From Bacteroidia bacterium (GTDB lineage: Bacteria; Bacteroidota; Bacteroidia; Chitinophagales; JAUHXS01): 64,000 nucleotides of DNA. Positions 43,186 through 52,877 of this stretch are shown one piece after another. Below the pieces are notes generated by a model that was not told where the DNA came from, did no database searches, and worked only from the letters and a program-made list of their open reading frames with translations. The position numbers and the translations under genes were made by a program. Where the stretch lies: assembly GCA_030426955.1 (NCBI GenBank), contig JAUHXS010000011.1:1-64000 (forward strand). Reading direction: 5' to 3'. How positions within the stretch are numbered: the stretch's first letter is position 1; every line of letters begins with the position of its first letter.

Positions 43186-44615
43186 AATTTGACAGAAAAA
43201 TCATTAATTGGTTTTTGTTTGTTCTCACAATTAAAATTCTTTATTTCTTATACTTTTCATTTATCTATCACCTATATCAACCAAGTATAGAATATATTAA
43301 CTATTTCTATGTTCCAATGAAAGATGTTACATCTTTTATTAGACCAATAGAGAATTTAATTGATGTGGGTATATATGGGTACGAAAATGGAGAAGAAGGA
43401 CTTGTAACGGATGCCAGAATGCCTGGTTTTTTACCGATATATGCGCCATTATATTGGTTGTTAGGTAGCAATTGGGCTCATACTTTTATTTGTTTTTTGA
43501 ATATTGTTTTAGATGCATTAACAATAATTATGACCGCAAAGCTGGCTCAACAAATTATTAAACTGGATAAGATTTTCCAGATTACATGTTTAATACTATC
43601 CTTCAATAGCTTCTTATCATTTTATAATCATAGTGCCAGGTCAGAAACTATCAGTACTTTCTTCTTGGTGGGGTCAATCTTTTTTTTCTTTCAATATGTT
43701 TTTTATAAAAATAGACGAAATATAATCATTGCAGGTATCGGTATTGCTTGGTCTTTGCTATTTAGACCAGCACATATAATCTATATTGGATTAATTCCTT
43801 TTCTGTACTTTTTGTGGTTGATTGTAAATAAAGATTTCTCATTGCCAAGGTTTTTGAAATTGGCTATATTACTTGTACTGCCTTCATTTATTGTTATTTC
43901 TGCATGGACTTATAGAAACTACACGTTAAGACAAAAGTTTATTCCTTTAAGTAATACATGGGAATATTGGGCTGATCCGCCTACAAAAGCACTCACTTCT
44001 TTAATTATGACTTTTAGAGGGGACATCGTTTTAGAACCCTACAGTATGAGAGCTTGGTTTCAAAAGCCTACCAACTTAGAGGGGTTTGATAAAAAGTTTA
44101 GTGATTCAAATCCATTTGATAATGATATGTTTACTTCAGCTTATAATTTTGATTCATTAGTATCACTAAGGCAACAATTTTGGAAAGGAGGTAATGATGC
44201 TATCTTTATTAATAAATGCAAAACTTATATAAAAAGCTTTCAAGATGAAGTAGGTTTTTGGTATCATGTAAAAGCTAGTTTTAAGTTAACCTTTGATTTT
44301 ATCTTATTAAAACAAGTGTATGGAAGCCCATTTATAAAAGCTAATTTATTTTGCAAACTAAATAAAGCGTTCTTTCTTGCAATATATTATTTCATCTTAT
44401 CATTTTCTATTGTAGGTATTATAATAGCTTTTCAAAAGCGTCAGCTTTGGTTACTTCTAATTGCAATTTTACCATTAGCACATATATTGACTCATAGTGT
44501 ATTATTGGTGATGATTGAAAAAAGGTATTTTTTTAGTGCACTTCCCATCTTAACTATTCTTTCTAGTTATGGTTTTTGTAGTATCTTTGGTCGTATTCTG
44601 AGTAAATATTTTTAG
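43173..44615 (+). CDS. GT-C membrane glycosyltransferase
   Basis: A 480-residue polytopic protein with about ten helices. A first periplasmic loop contains ENGEEGLVTDARMPGFLPIYAPLYWLLG, whose DAR-x-PG pattern is common in GT39-like enzymes that use polyprenyl-phosphate sugars. A loop of about 130 residues lies between later helices. It starts with TTG within the epimerase gene and probably adds a sugar on the periplasmic face, using the lipid-linked donor from the GT2 enzyme encoded just upstream. Confidence 0.7.
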   Translation: MEKIKFDRKIINWFLFVLTIKILYFLYFSFIYHLYQPSIEYINYFYVPMKDVTSFIRPIENLIDVGIYGYENGEEGLVTDARMPGFLPIYAPLYWLLGSNWAHTFICFLNIVLDALTIIMTAKLAQQIIKLDKIFQITCLILSFNSFLSFYNHSARSETISTFFLVGSIFFFFQYVFYKNRRNIIIAGIGIAWSLLFRPAHIIYIGLIPFLYFLWLIVNKDFSLPRFLKLAILLVLPSFIVISAWTYRNYTLRQKFIPLSNTWEYWADPPTKALTSLIMTFRGDIVLEPYSMRAWFQKPTNLEGFDKKFSDSNPFDNDMFTSAYNFDSLVSLRQQFWKGGNDAIFINKCKTYIKSFQDEVGFWYHVKASFKLTFDFILLKQVYGSPFIKANLFCKLNKAFFLAIYYFILSFSIVGIIIAFQKRQLWLLLIAILPLAHILTHSVLLVMIEKRYFFSALPILTILSSYGFCSIFGRILSKYF

Positions 44616-45742
44616 TGAAAATACCTATTGCCAAGCCATTTTTAGGATTAGAAGAAGCTAATGCAGCACAAAATGTTATTTTATCAGGTTGGGTTACACA
44701 AGGCCCAAAAGTAGAAGAGTTTGAGTTGCAGTTTGCATCATATGTAGGCAGTAGGTATGCAGTTGCCGTCTCAAATTGTACAACTGCGTTACATTTATCA
44801 TTATTGGTGAATGAAATAGGTCCAGGAGATGAAGTAATCTGTCCCTCCATGTCATTTATTGCAACAGCAAATGCTATAAAATACACAGGTGCAAAAGTGG
44901 TTTTCGCAGAAGTAAATTCATCTTTTAACCTTGATATAGAACATGTTGAGCAGTTGATTACCCCCCAAACAAAAGGAATTATATTAGTACATCAAGTTGG
45001 CATGCCAGCTGATATAGATGCGTTTATAAAACTTTGTCAAGATAATAATATTGCTTTGATAGAAGATGCTGCATGCGCTATTGGATCAAGTTATAAAGGA
45101 AAAAAAATTGGAGCACATTCAGATTTAGTTTGCTTCTCATTTCATCCTAGAAAAGTAGTTACGACTGGTGATGGTGGTATGATTACGACCTCTAATGAAG
45201 CATTTGCAAAACGACTTCGACTTTTAAGGCAACATGGTATGTCGATCAATGACAGAGAAAGACACAATGCAAAAATTATAATACAAGAAGAGTATTTGGA
45301 GTTAGGATATAACTATAGAATGACAGATATTCAGGCTAGTATTGGTATTGAGCAATTAAAAAGATTGGATCATATAGTTTTTGAGCGACGAAAAATAGCC
45401 TCAAAATATTATGATGCTTTGAGTGATTTTAAGTATTTATCGCTACCAAAAGATAATGAGCAAATATTTTCCAATTATCAATCTTATTGTATTCTCTTGA
45501 AGGACGATGCCCCAATTTCTAGGAATGACCTGATGCAAAAGCTTTTAGAGAAGGGAGTTTCGACTCGAAGAGGTGTGATGACTGCGCATAGGGAAAAAAC
45601 ATATAGTAGTAGTAGTAACTTACCAAAGACCGAATTTTATTCTGATCATAGTCTTGTTATACCATTATTTGTGCCAATGAATGAAAGGGAAGTAAATTAT
45701 GTCATTAGTTCAATTCGTTCGATCTTAACAGAGAATATTTGA
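44615..45742 (+). CDS. DegT/DnrJ/EryC1/StrS aminotransferase (third in cluster)
   Basis: A 375-residue PLP enzyme: IPIAKPFLGLEEANAAQNVI, VSNCTTALHLSLLV, CPSMSFIATANAIKYTG, EDAACAIG, and PLP lysine Lys180 in FSFHPRKVVTTGDGG. It resembles 4-amino sugar aminotransferases such as PerA, PglE and LegC-like enzymes. It is followed eight bases later by the N-acetyl sugar amidotransferase gene, so its amino sugar may be the one that gains the acetamidino group. Start is GTG, overlapping the TAG of the GT-C gene. Confidence 0.85.
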   Translation: MKIPIAKPFLGLEEANAAQNVILSGWVTQGPKVEEFELQFASYVGSRYAVAVSNCTTALHLSLLVNEIGPGDEVICPSMSFIATANAIKYTGAKVVFAEVNSSFNLDIEHVEQLITPQTKGIILVHQVGMPADIDAFIKLCQDNNIALIEDAACAIGSSYKGKKIGAHSDLVCFSFHPRKVVTTGDGGMITTSNEAFAKRLRLLRQHGMSINDRERHNAKIIIQEEYLELGYNYRMTDIQASIGIEQLKRLDHIVFERRKIASKYYDALSDFKYLSLPKDNEQIFSNYQSYCILLKDDAPISRNDLMQKLLEKGVSTRRGVMTAHREKTYSSSSNLPKTEFYSDHSLVIPLFVPMNEREVNYVISSIRSILTENI

Positions 45743-45749
45743 TTTTTTT

Positions 45750-46898
45750 ATGTCTGAAGAGTTAAAAGTAAAAGAGTGCACTAGATGTGTTTTGGACACA
45801 AATGATTCAGCTCAAATAACCTTTGATTCAGAAGGAGTTTGTTCTTATTGCAGAAATTATGAAAAACTAGTCGACTCTTTACCAAAAGACTTAGATTCAA
45901 AAAAGACCTTTTTAGATAAGAAGATAAGCGAAATTAAAAATGCAGGTAAAGGAAGAAAGTATGATTGTATTATGGGGCTTAGTGGCGGGATTGATAGTTC
46001 CTACCTTGCATATAATGCGAAATTATGGGGACTTAATCCTTTAATTGTACATTTTGATAATGGTTGGAACTCTGAATTAGCAGTCAAAAATATTGAAAAC
46101 ATAATTAATAAACTTGGCTTTGACTTATATACTTATGTAGTAGACTGGGAGGAGTTTAAAAATTTACAGCTATCTTATATTAAGGCTTCTGTTCTAGACT
46201 GGGAAATTCCAACAGATCATGGCTTTTTTGCGATGATGTATGACCAAGCTTATAAACATAATATTAAATACATTTTAAGTGGTCATAACATAGTTACAGA
46301 GGGAATACTGCCCAAAGATATGAGATGGTCTAAATTGGATGTAGCTAATATAAAAGATATACATAAAAAATATGGCTCAATTCCATTGAAAACTTTTCCT
46401 CTTTTAGGTTTTTTTAAGAACATTTATTATCAAAAAGTAAGAGGTTTTGAAATTGTTAATCCTTTAAACTTCGTACAATATGATAAGGATGTGGCGAAAA
46501 AAATAATAGCACAAGAAATGGGTTGGAGAGATTATGGGGGAAAACATTACGAATCAATATTTACAAGGTTTTATCAAGGATATGTTTTACTTGAAAAATT
46601 TGGGTATGATAAGAGGAAGGCTCATTTGTCAACTTTAATTAACTCTGGGCAAATAAGTAGAGATAAGGCCAAGCGAGAGCTAAGTAAATCTCCTTACAAT
46701 ACAGAACAGTTCAAAGAGGATCGAGAGTATGTTATTAAAAAATTAGGTTTAACAGAAAAAGAGTTTGAGGAAATTATGAAGCAACCCGTAAGGAGTCACT
46801 TAGACTTTAAATCTTATGAAACAGGTTTGTACCTTAAACATGAACGTCTTATGAAAGCTATCAAGCCTATTACAAGACTAGTCAAGAAGGTTATTTAG
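45750..46898 (+). CDS. N-acetyl sugar amidotransferase (WbpG/PseA-type)
   Basis: A 382-residue protein with two cysteine pairs, C10-x2-C13 (ECTRCVLDTND) and C31-x2-C34 (VCSYCRNYE), and an ATP-pyrophosphatase loop GLSGGIDSSYL (about 77-86). TDHGFFAMMYDQAYKHNIKYILSGHN, PLKTFPLLG and FTRFYQGYVL are family blocks. The enzyme adenylates an N-acetyl group and uses ammonia from HisH2/HisF2 to make an acetamidino sugar. Its two partners are encoded 12 kb upstream instead of next to it, which is unusual. Confidence 0.9.
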   Translation: MSEELKVKECTRCVLDTNDSAQITFDSEGVCSYCRNYEKLVDSLPKDLDSKKTFLDKKISEIKNAGKGRKYDCIMGLSGGIDSSYLAYNAKLWGLNPLIVHFDNGWNSELAVKNIENIINKLGFDLYTYVVDWEEFKNLQLSYIKASVLDWEIPTDHGFFAMMYDQAYKHNIKYILSGHNIVTEGILPKDMRWSKLDVANIKDIHKKYGSIPLKTFPLLGFFKNIYYQKVRGFEIVNPLNFVQYDKDVAKKIIAQEMGWRDYGGKHYESIFTRFYQGYVLLEKFGYDKRKAHLSTLINSGQISRDKAKRELSKSPYNTEQFKEDREYVIKKLGLTEKEFEEIMKQPVRSHLDFKSYETGLYLKHERLMKAIKPITRLVKKVI

Positions 46899-46928
46899 TA
46901 GTATAAGGGATTAATCTCAATTACAACG

Positions 46929-48188
46929 GTGAGAAAAGTTTTAATTATTTCTTATACATTCCCGCCCAGCCCAGGTATAGGGGGCAGACGTTGGGCTAAG
47001 TTTGCTAAATATTTATCAGATAATAATGAAGTTTTTGTTTTAACTACAAAAGACAATAGCGAAAAGGTTTCTCCCTGGAATAAGGACATATTAGAGCTTG
47101 AAAATGAGAATAAGGTTGTTAGAATTAAGAGAGGAGCGGTAAAATATATTGAAACTACTCCAAGGACAATAATTAGAAAAATATTTTATAGAGCAACATT
47201 ACTCTGGATAAAAACTTTTAATAAAGGAAATCCATATGATCGAGGAACCCTTATTAAAAGTGCCATTCTACAAGAGGCAATTTCTTTGGTTAAAAAGCAT
47301 AAAATAAAAAATATTATAATTAGTGCTCCGCCTTTTGGCTACTTGGTCGAGCTACTTAATATAAAAAAACAATTCCCTGAAGTCAATATGATAGCTGATT
47401 TTAGAGATCCATGGACAAATAATAAAACTGCTTTTGGTTTTGATGTTTTGGCCTCTAAAAGGTTTTTATTTGAAAAAGAACAAGAGAAGAAGGTTATTGA
47501 TGGCTATGATTATATTATCAGTGTATCGGAGCAGATGACTAATCATTTTAGAGCATTATTAGATGATGATAATCAAAGCAAATGTTTAACTGTGGCAAAT
47601 GGATTTGATCCTGAAGATAATGGGATCAATAATATTACAGATAATTATTCTGATAAGTTAAAATTTATTTTTACTGGAACACTTTATAATAAGACAGCAT
47701 ACGTTTATAACAATCTTCTAGACTATTTAATACATCTAAAAAAGAACGATGAAAACTTATACAAACAACTAATATTTGAGTTTTATGGCGACGTGCCTAA
47801 AGATTTTGAGCAGAAAGCCAATAGAGTAGAAACTGTTAAGATTGGCGGTAAGATAGATATGTCGGAAGTGTACAAGAAAATAAGCGAATCACATATATGT
47901 ATGCTTTTCTTAACTCGAGACTTGAATTATTCCAGAAGCACTAAGTTTTATGAGTATCTAAATTTAGGCAAACCTATTGCAGTATTTGGGGAAAAGGGGG
48001 AAACTGCTACTTATATAGAACAAAACAAGGTGGGTTACGCTATGGATGAGCGTGGCATAGCAGAATCTTTTGCTAAAATTGTTAAAGATTGGAAACTAGA
48101 TATGTTGCCTGATGTTGGTAAAATAAGCATTACAGACTTTAGTATTAAAGTAATATCTTCGCAATTAGACCAGATTCTAGTTGATTGA
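46929..48188 (+). CDS. GT4-type glycosyltransferase
   Basis: A 419-residue GT-B protein. VLIISYTFPPSPGIGGRRWAKFAKYL is the glycine-rich N-terminal loop of WbuB-like GT4 enzymes; MIADFRDPWTNN is also typical. The donor domain has FIFTGTLYNKTAYV, KIGGKIDMSEVYKKISESHIC and YSRSTKFYEYLNLGKPIAVFGE with the E-x7-E-like end. It is cytoplasmic. Start GTG, 30 bases after the amidotransferase; its stop overlaps the next TTG start (TTGA). Confidence 0.82.
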   Translation: MRKVLIISYTFPPSPGIGGRRWAKFAKYLSDNNEVFVLTTKDNSEKVSPWNKDILELENENKVVRIKRGAVKYIETTPRTIIRKIFYRATLLWIKTFNKGNPYDRGTLIKSAILQEAISLVKKHKIKNIIISAPPFGYLVELLNIKKQFPEVNMIADFRDPWTNNKTAFGFDVLASKRFLFEKEQEKKVIDGYDYIISVSEQMTNHFRALLDDDNQSKCLTVANGFDPEDNGINNITDNYSDKLKFIFTGTLYNKTAYVYNNLLDYLIHLKKNDENLYKQLIFEFYGDVPKDFEQKANRVETVKIGGKIDMSEVYKKISESHICMLFLTRDLNYSRSTKFYEYLNLGKPIAVFGEKGETATYIEQNKVGYAMDERGIAESFAKIVKDWKLDMLPDVGKISITDFSIKVISSQLDQILVD

Positions 48189-49384
48189 AAATACTTTACT
48201 ACTCGTCTCATCCCAATCTTAACTTAAGCAGCCCTTCGGGTTACGGTACACATATGAGAGAGGTGATAGAGGGCTTTAAGTGTTACGGACATGAGGTTAA
48301 AACCTTAATTAGAGGTGGAGAATATAATAATGGTAAACTTGAAATCAAAGTTTCCAGCAGTCCGATAAAGAAGCTAGTTAAGCGGTTGGTACCTCCAATA
48401 CTTTGGCATAGTATAAAGGACTATAAGTTAATGTTGTTTGATAAAAAATCTAACAAATTGCTTCAGGGCTTAGTTGAAAAATTTCAGCCTGACTTGATTT
48501 ATGAACGTGGATTTTATCTGATGAAGTCAGGAACAGAAGTAGCAAAAAAAAATAATATTGTTCATTTTGTAGAAATCAATGCACCCTATTTAGAAGAAAA
48601 GCTTGACATGGAAGGGCCAACTTTCTTTAAAGAAAAATGCGAAAAAAATGAAGAGGAGGTAATTTCCAGTGCGGAAAGGATAGTAGTGGTATCCTCTCCA
48701 CTTAAATTTTATTTTGAAAAAAAATATCCCAATTGTGCCACAAAAATTATAGTTACTCCTAATGCAGTTAATCCTACTAAGATAAAAGAGCTTTTTAACA
48801 GTGAGGAAGTAAAAGGTCTTGAAAGTAAAATATTAAGAGGAAAAAAAGCTGGAGACATTGTAATTGGATTTGTCGGATCAATACTTCCTTATCATGGAGT
48901 TGATTCTTTAATAAATGTATTTGATGAGTTATTAGGAGAATTTGAAAATTTGTGGTTGCTAATAGTTGGAAGTGGCGAAACTATGACAGAGCTTGAAAAC
49001 AAGACAAAACTATTGAAGGGAGTTGATAAGATAATTTTTACCGGTAATATAACACCAAAGCATGTTTATAATCACATTGGGTTGATGGATATTACAGTAT
49101 TGCCAAAGATAGGTTGGTATAATTCACCTGTAAAGATTTTTGAGTACGGAATAATGGGAAAAGCAATTATTGCTCCAAATACAAATGCGGTCAAAGATGT
49201 AATGGTTGACGAGGAAGATGGTATTTTGATAAATGATAATGTTGATGAATTGAAAACGGCACTAGGAAAATTGATTCAAGATAGAACGCTTAGAGAAAAG
49301 TTGGGAAATAGTTTTAAGAACAAGGTAGAAAATTACTATACTTGGAGGAAGGTTGCTAAGAAAATTTTAGATGCGGTAGAATGA
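48185..49384 (+). CDS. GT4-type glycosyltransferase
   Basis: A 399-residue GT-B protein with SGYGTHMREVIEGFKCYGH in the N-domain, and a GT4 C-domain: IVIGFVGSILPYHGVDSLINVF, LLIVGSGE, KIIFTGNITPKHVYNHIGLMDI (in two strands) and FEYGIMGKAIIAPNT, the E-x7-E-type donor site. No membrane anchor is visible. It forms a tight run of three GT4 genes with four-base overlaps at the end of the cluster, so it probably adds consecutive residues to the same repeat unit. Start codon TTG. Confidence 0.85.
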   Translation: MKILYYSSHPNLNLSSPSGYGTHMREVIEGFKCYGHEVKTLIRGGEYNNGKLEIKVSSSPIKKLVKRLVPPILWHSIKDYKLMLFDKKSNKLLQGLVEKFQPDLIYERGFYLMKSGTEVAKKNNIVHFVEINAPYLEEKLDMEGPTFFKEKCEKNEEEVISSAERIVVVSSPLKFYFEKKYPNCATKIIVTPNAVNPTKIKELFNSEEVKGLESKILRGKKAGDIVIGFVGSILPYHGVDSLINVFDELLGEFENLWLLIVGSGETMTELENKTKLLKGVDKIIFTGNITPKHVYNHIGLMDITVLPKIGWYNSPVKIFEYGIMGKAIIAPNTNAVKDVMVDEEDGILINDNVDELKTALGKLIQDRTLREKLGNSFKNKVENYYTWRKVAKKILDAVE

Positions 49385-50592
49385 AAATTCTTTTATTGAC
49401 AGACGGAATCAGCCCATATGTTTTGGGAGGTATGCAACGGCATTCATACTTTTTGTCAAGATATTTAGTTCTGGAAGGCCACTCTGTGCATCTTTATCAT
49501 TGTGTAAATAATGATGAAAAACTACTATCTAACGAGGAAGTTTTTAATGTCGTTTTTGATCAAGTTCCTTCTAAAGTTAAGACAAGTGCTAGAGAAAAGT
49601 TTACTAGTAATTGCATTCATTTTCCCCAATTAGACAAATGGCCAGGGCATTATTTAAGAGAATCATTCCAGTATAGCCAACTTATTTTTGAAGATAGTAA
49701 GAACAAGCTTAATGATTTTGACTTTATCTATGCAAAAGGATTCTCAGCATGGAAGTTGTTATCCGAAAAAGAAAAAGGATTGAAATGTCCACCAATAGGA
49801 GTTAAATTTCATGGAATGAATATGTTTCAGCACACGCCAAGCATTAAGGGAAGGTTAGAAAACTATATGTTTAGAAGTCCAGCAAAGTACAATATGCGAA
49901 TGGCTGATTATGTCTTTTCCTATGGAGGAAAGATTACAGGGATTATAGTTAATCAAGGCATTAATAAAGAAAAGATTATTGATATGCCAACTGGTATTTC
50001 AAAAAACTGGGTGAGAGGTAATATTGGTGAAAAAGGATCTTCTGAAAAAATTAAGTTTTTATTTGTTGGTCGATATGATAAAGTAAAAGGGATTAAAGAA
50101 ATATATGAAGCAATAAGTACTTTGTCAACAGATGATAAAGAATTTCATTTTGTCGGTCCGTTTGAAAGTGAAAACCAACTAAAAACTGAACATATTATTT
50201 ATCATGGTAAGATTACTGATGAAGAGCAATTGAAAAAAATATACGACTCTTGTGATATATTACTTTGTCCAAGCCACTCAGAAGGAATGCCCAATGCAGT
50301 GGTTGAAGCAATGGCAAGAGGATTAGGCATCATTGCTACAGATACTGGTGCGATGTCAATGTTAGTCAAAAATGGTAAAAATGGATACTTGATTGATAAG
50401 TCAACACCCAAAAATATTAAGTTAACAATTAATGAGATGCTGAACCTAAGTAGTGATCAAATAAATGCTATGAAACAGAAATCTTTGCAAATAGCTCAAA
50501 AAGAGTTATCGTGGGACAACATTGCTAAAAGGTTAACACATCAACTTGAACGTATCGTTGCTAAGCGTTCTGCTTCAAATTCTTCAGTATAA
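49381..50592 (+). CDS. GT4-type glycosyltransferase, last gene of the plus-strand cluster
   Basis: A 403-residue GT-B protein. YVLGGMQRHSYFLSRYLVLEGH is the N-terminal GT4 loop; IKFLFVGRYDKVKGIKEIYEAI, VGPFESEN, YHGKITDEEQLKKIYDSCDILLCPSHSEGMPNAVVEAM (conserved blocks with the E-x7-E donor site) and GLGIIATDTGAM follow. Its 3' end overlaps the convergent epimerase gene by 32 bases, which marks the end of the co-directional run. Confidence 0.87.
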   Translation: MKILLLTDGISPYVLGGMQRHSYFLSRYLVLEGHSVHLYHCVNNDEKLLSNEEVFNVVFDQVPSKVKTSAREKFTSNCIHFPQLDKWPGHYLRESFQYSQLIFEDSKNKLNDFDFIYAKGFSAWKLLSEKEKGLKCPPIGVKFHGMNMFQHTPSIKGRLENYMFRSPAKYNMRMADYVFSYGGKITGIIVNQGINKEKIIDMPTGISKNWVRGNIGEKGSSEKIKFLFVGRYDKVKGIKEIYEAISTLSTDDKEFHFVGPFESENQLKTEHIIYHGKITDEEQLKKIYDSCDILLCPSHSEGMPNAVVEAMARGLGIIATDTGAMSMLVKNGKNGYLIDKSTPKNIKLTINEMLNLSSDQINAMKQKSLQIAQKELSWDNIAKRLTHQLERIVAKRSASNSSV

Positions 50593-51493
50593 CGTTTAAG
50601 CCGGTGTTTAAGTCCGTATTAGGTTTGTATCCAATAGCATTAAAAAGCTTGTCAGAGCTGCCAAACCTTCGTTCAACTTCATAGTCATATCTTTTCTTGG
50701 GAGCCTGAACGTATTCTATTTTTGATTTTGAGTTAGTCACTTTTTTTATCTCTTGAGCCAATTGATCAATGGTCATCTCATTTTCATTAGCAATATTGAA
50801 TATCTCAGATCCACTTACTTTATCTGCCAGCATCAGGCATGCTTTAATAGTATCATCAATATAGGTAAAGTCTCTTGTTTGTTTTCCATTGCCAAATACT
50901 GTAATATCGTCGTCTGCTAAGGCTTGTTCAAAAAATCTTGGAATAACCATTCTGCTGTCTTGGCTAGGGCCATATACATTGAAGAATCGCAGTGAAATTG
51001 AATTTAATCCTTTTTCCTCATTTTGAGCAGCCAAGTATATTTCGTTATATCTTTTAGCTATTGCATAGCTTGTTCTAGGGTCAACTTGAATGGTTTCCGT
51101 AACAGATTGTTGCATTGCAGAATGACCATATATTCCGCTAGTTGAGGCATAAATTACTTTTTCCACATCGTGACTTAGAGCCGATTCCGTAATGTTTTGC
51201 ATACCGATTACTTCAGTGTCCATTGTTTCGACTGGATTGTCTGCCACAACATCAACTCCCAAAACAGCAGCAAAGTGGTACACTTGGTCACACCCCTTGA
51301 CTAGCTTGTTAACAAGGTCTCTATTTTTTACATCGCCTTTTACGAATTCAATTGATTTAAAGACATCTCGTTCTATCTTGTTGCCCCTTAATAGTATATC
51401 TAAGACAATAACTTCATTCCCCTCTTCAACTAATCTTTTTACTAAGTGGCTACCAATAAAACCTGCTCCACCTGTTACCAGTATTTTTTTCAT
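50561..51493 (-). CDS. NAD-dependent sugar epimerase/dehydratase (extended SDR), minus strand
   Basis: A 310-residue protein with ILVTGGAGFIGSHLVKRL, VYHFAAVLGVD, the Ser region YASTSGIYG, Tyr-Lys in YAIAKRYNE, LRFFNVYGPSQ and GNGKQTRDFTYIDDT. The style is close to UDP-glucuronate decarboxylase and UDP-glucose 4-epimerase relatives. It faces the cluster and overlaps its last gene tail to tail. It probably serves the same glycan, but it must have its own promoter in the gap after 51493. Confidence 0.82.
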   Translation of the reverse strand: MKKILVTGGAGFIGSHLVKRLVEEGNEVIVLDILLRGNKIERDVFKSIEFVKGDVKNRDLVNKLVKGCDQVYHFAAVLGVDVVADNPVETMDTEVIGMQNITESALSHDVEKVIYASTSGIYGHSAMQQSVTETIQVDPRTSYAIAKRYNEIYLAAQNEEKGLNSISLRFFNVYGPSQDSRMVIPRFFEQALADDDITVFGNGKQTRDFTYIDDTIKACLMLADKVSGSEIFNIANENEMTIDQLAQEIKKVTNSKSKIEYVQAPKKRYDYEVERRFGSSDKLFNAIGYKPNTDLNTGLNVILKNLKQNA

Positions 51494-51808
51494 TTGCTTG
51501 ATTTCGTTGTGCCATCGAAGTTATCCAACTTTGACTGAATATCATAATTGTTTTTATGTTATTATCCTACTGCACCCTAGGTTTTGTATATTTTCTTTTA
51601 GAGTTAAAAGTTAGATAGAATAGTCAATAGCCTCTAGGCAGTAGACAAAGATTGCATTAAACACAATTTATGATTTTACCCCTGTCCCTTGTTTCTAGTT
51701 TCTTATTTCTCATTTCCAGTTTCATTGTACATTAATCACTAAGAACTATTAACCATTTATCTTTCCAACTACCAATTAAAGTTTTAAATTTACAGCAAAT
51801 TAAGTTTT
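51494..51808. other. Divergent intergenic region between epimerase and aldolase genes
   Basis: This 315-base gap must hold promoters for both flanking genes. I see only near matches to the -7 consensus: TATCTTTC at 51758-51765 for the aldolase gene, and TAACTTCG on the minus strand close to the epimerase start. Bases 51688-51727 are a pyrimidine-rich low-complexity block. No open frame of note or RNA structure was found. Confidence 0.5.
51688..51727. repeat. Low-complexity intergenic block (TTTCT/AGTTTC units)
   Basis: Short degenerate units such as GTTTCTAGTTTC, TTATTTCTC and ATTTCCAGTTTC follow one another for about 40 bases. Similar stretches occur at 60905-60940 and 62330-62385, each between genes. 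They may be remnants of one intergenic repeat family. Confidence 0.45.
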
Positions 51809-52867
51809 ATGTCATTAGAGAAAATAACTGGACTGCTAGGAGATTCTGCTCAATCTTTACTAGAGCATAAATGCACAACAATTGCAAAAGAGCAGATATA
51901 CCAACCTAGTGCCGATTTTATTGATAATGTTTGGTCTCAATCCAATAGAAGTATAAATGTTTTAAGAAACTTACAAGCGATTCATAGTAATGGACGTTTG
52001 GGTAATTCAGGTTATTTATCCATTCTTCCAGTAGATCAAGGAATTGAGCATTCCGCAGGTGCATCCTTTGCTCCCAATCCTATTTACTTTGATCCGGAAA
52101 ATATTGTAAAACTGGCAATAGAAGGTGGTTGCAATGCTATAGCATCAACTTATGGGGTATTGGCATCGGTTGCAAGAAAATATGCGCACAGAATTCCGTT
52201 TGTCGTAAAAGTCAATCATAATGAACTACTTAGCTATCCTAATAACTTCGATCAAATTCTTTTCGGTACAATCAGAGATGCATGGAATATGGGAGCAGCA
52301 GCAATCGGCGCAACCATTTACTTTGGTTCAGAGGAGTCTAATAGACAGATAACGGAAATTGCAGAAGCATTTGAGTACGCTCATGAATTAGGAATGGCAA
52401 CGATTCTTTGGTGTTATTTAAGAAATAGCGATTTTAAAAAAGATGGTAAAGATTATCATACCGCTACGGACATAACAGCTCAAGCTAATCATATAGGAGT
52501 TACTATTCAGGCAGACATTATTAAGCAAAAGCTACCAACAACAAATGGTGGTTATAATGCTATAAATTTTGGTAAGACAAGTCCGATTGTTTACGACCAG
52601 CTAACATCTGATCACCCGATAGATTTGTGTCGATATCAAGTAGCCAATTGTTATATGGGAAGAGTTGGGTTGATTAATTCAGGTGGAGAATCAAAAGGAG
52701 CATCAGATTTAGCAGATGCTGTTACAACAGCTGTTATTAATAAAAGAGCTGGAGGAACCGGATTGATTTCAGGAAGAAAGGCTTTTCAAAAGCCAATGAA
52801 CGAAGGAGTTGCCCTGCTCAATGCTATTCAGGATGTTTATCTGGAAAAACAAATTGATTTAGCATAA
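51809..52867 (+). CDS. fbaB: Class I fructose-bisphosphate aldolase, DhnA/FbaB type
   Basis: A 352-residue protein of the DhnA aldolase family: [73 protein letters not shown] and [12 protein letters not shown] near the phosphate site. Length equals E. coli FbaB (350). It splits or forms fructose-1,6-bisphosphate through a Schiff-base lysine. Which lysine acts cannot be set by eye. The accD gene starts 10 bases after its stop, probably as one operon. Confidence 0.9.
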   Translation: MSLEKITGLLGDSAQSLLEHKCTTIAKEQIYQPSADFIDNVWSQSNRSINVLRNLQAIHSNGRLGNSGYLSILPVDQGIEHSAGASFAPNPIYFDPENIVKLAIEGGCNAIASTYGVLASVARKYAHRIPFVVKVNHNELLSYPNNFDQILFGTIRDAWNMGAAAIGATIYFGSEESNRQITEIAEAFEYAHELGMATILWCYLRNSDFKKDGKDYHTATDITAQANHIGVTIQADIIKQKLPTTNGGYNAINFGKTSPIVYDQLTSDHPIDLCRYQVANCYMGRVGLINSGGESKGASDLADAVTTAVINKRAGGTGLISGRKAFQKPMNEGVALLNAIQDVYLEKQIDLA

Positions 52868-52877
52868 AACACATTCT

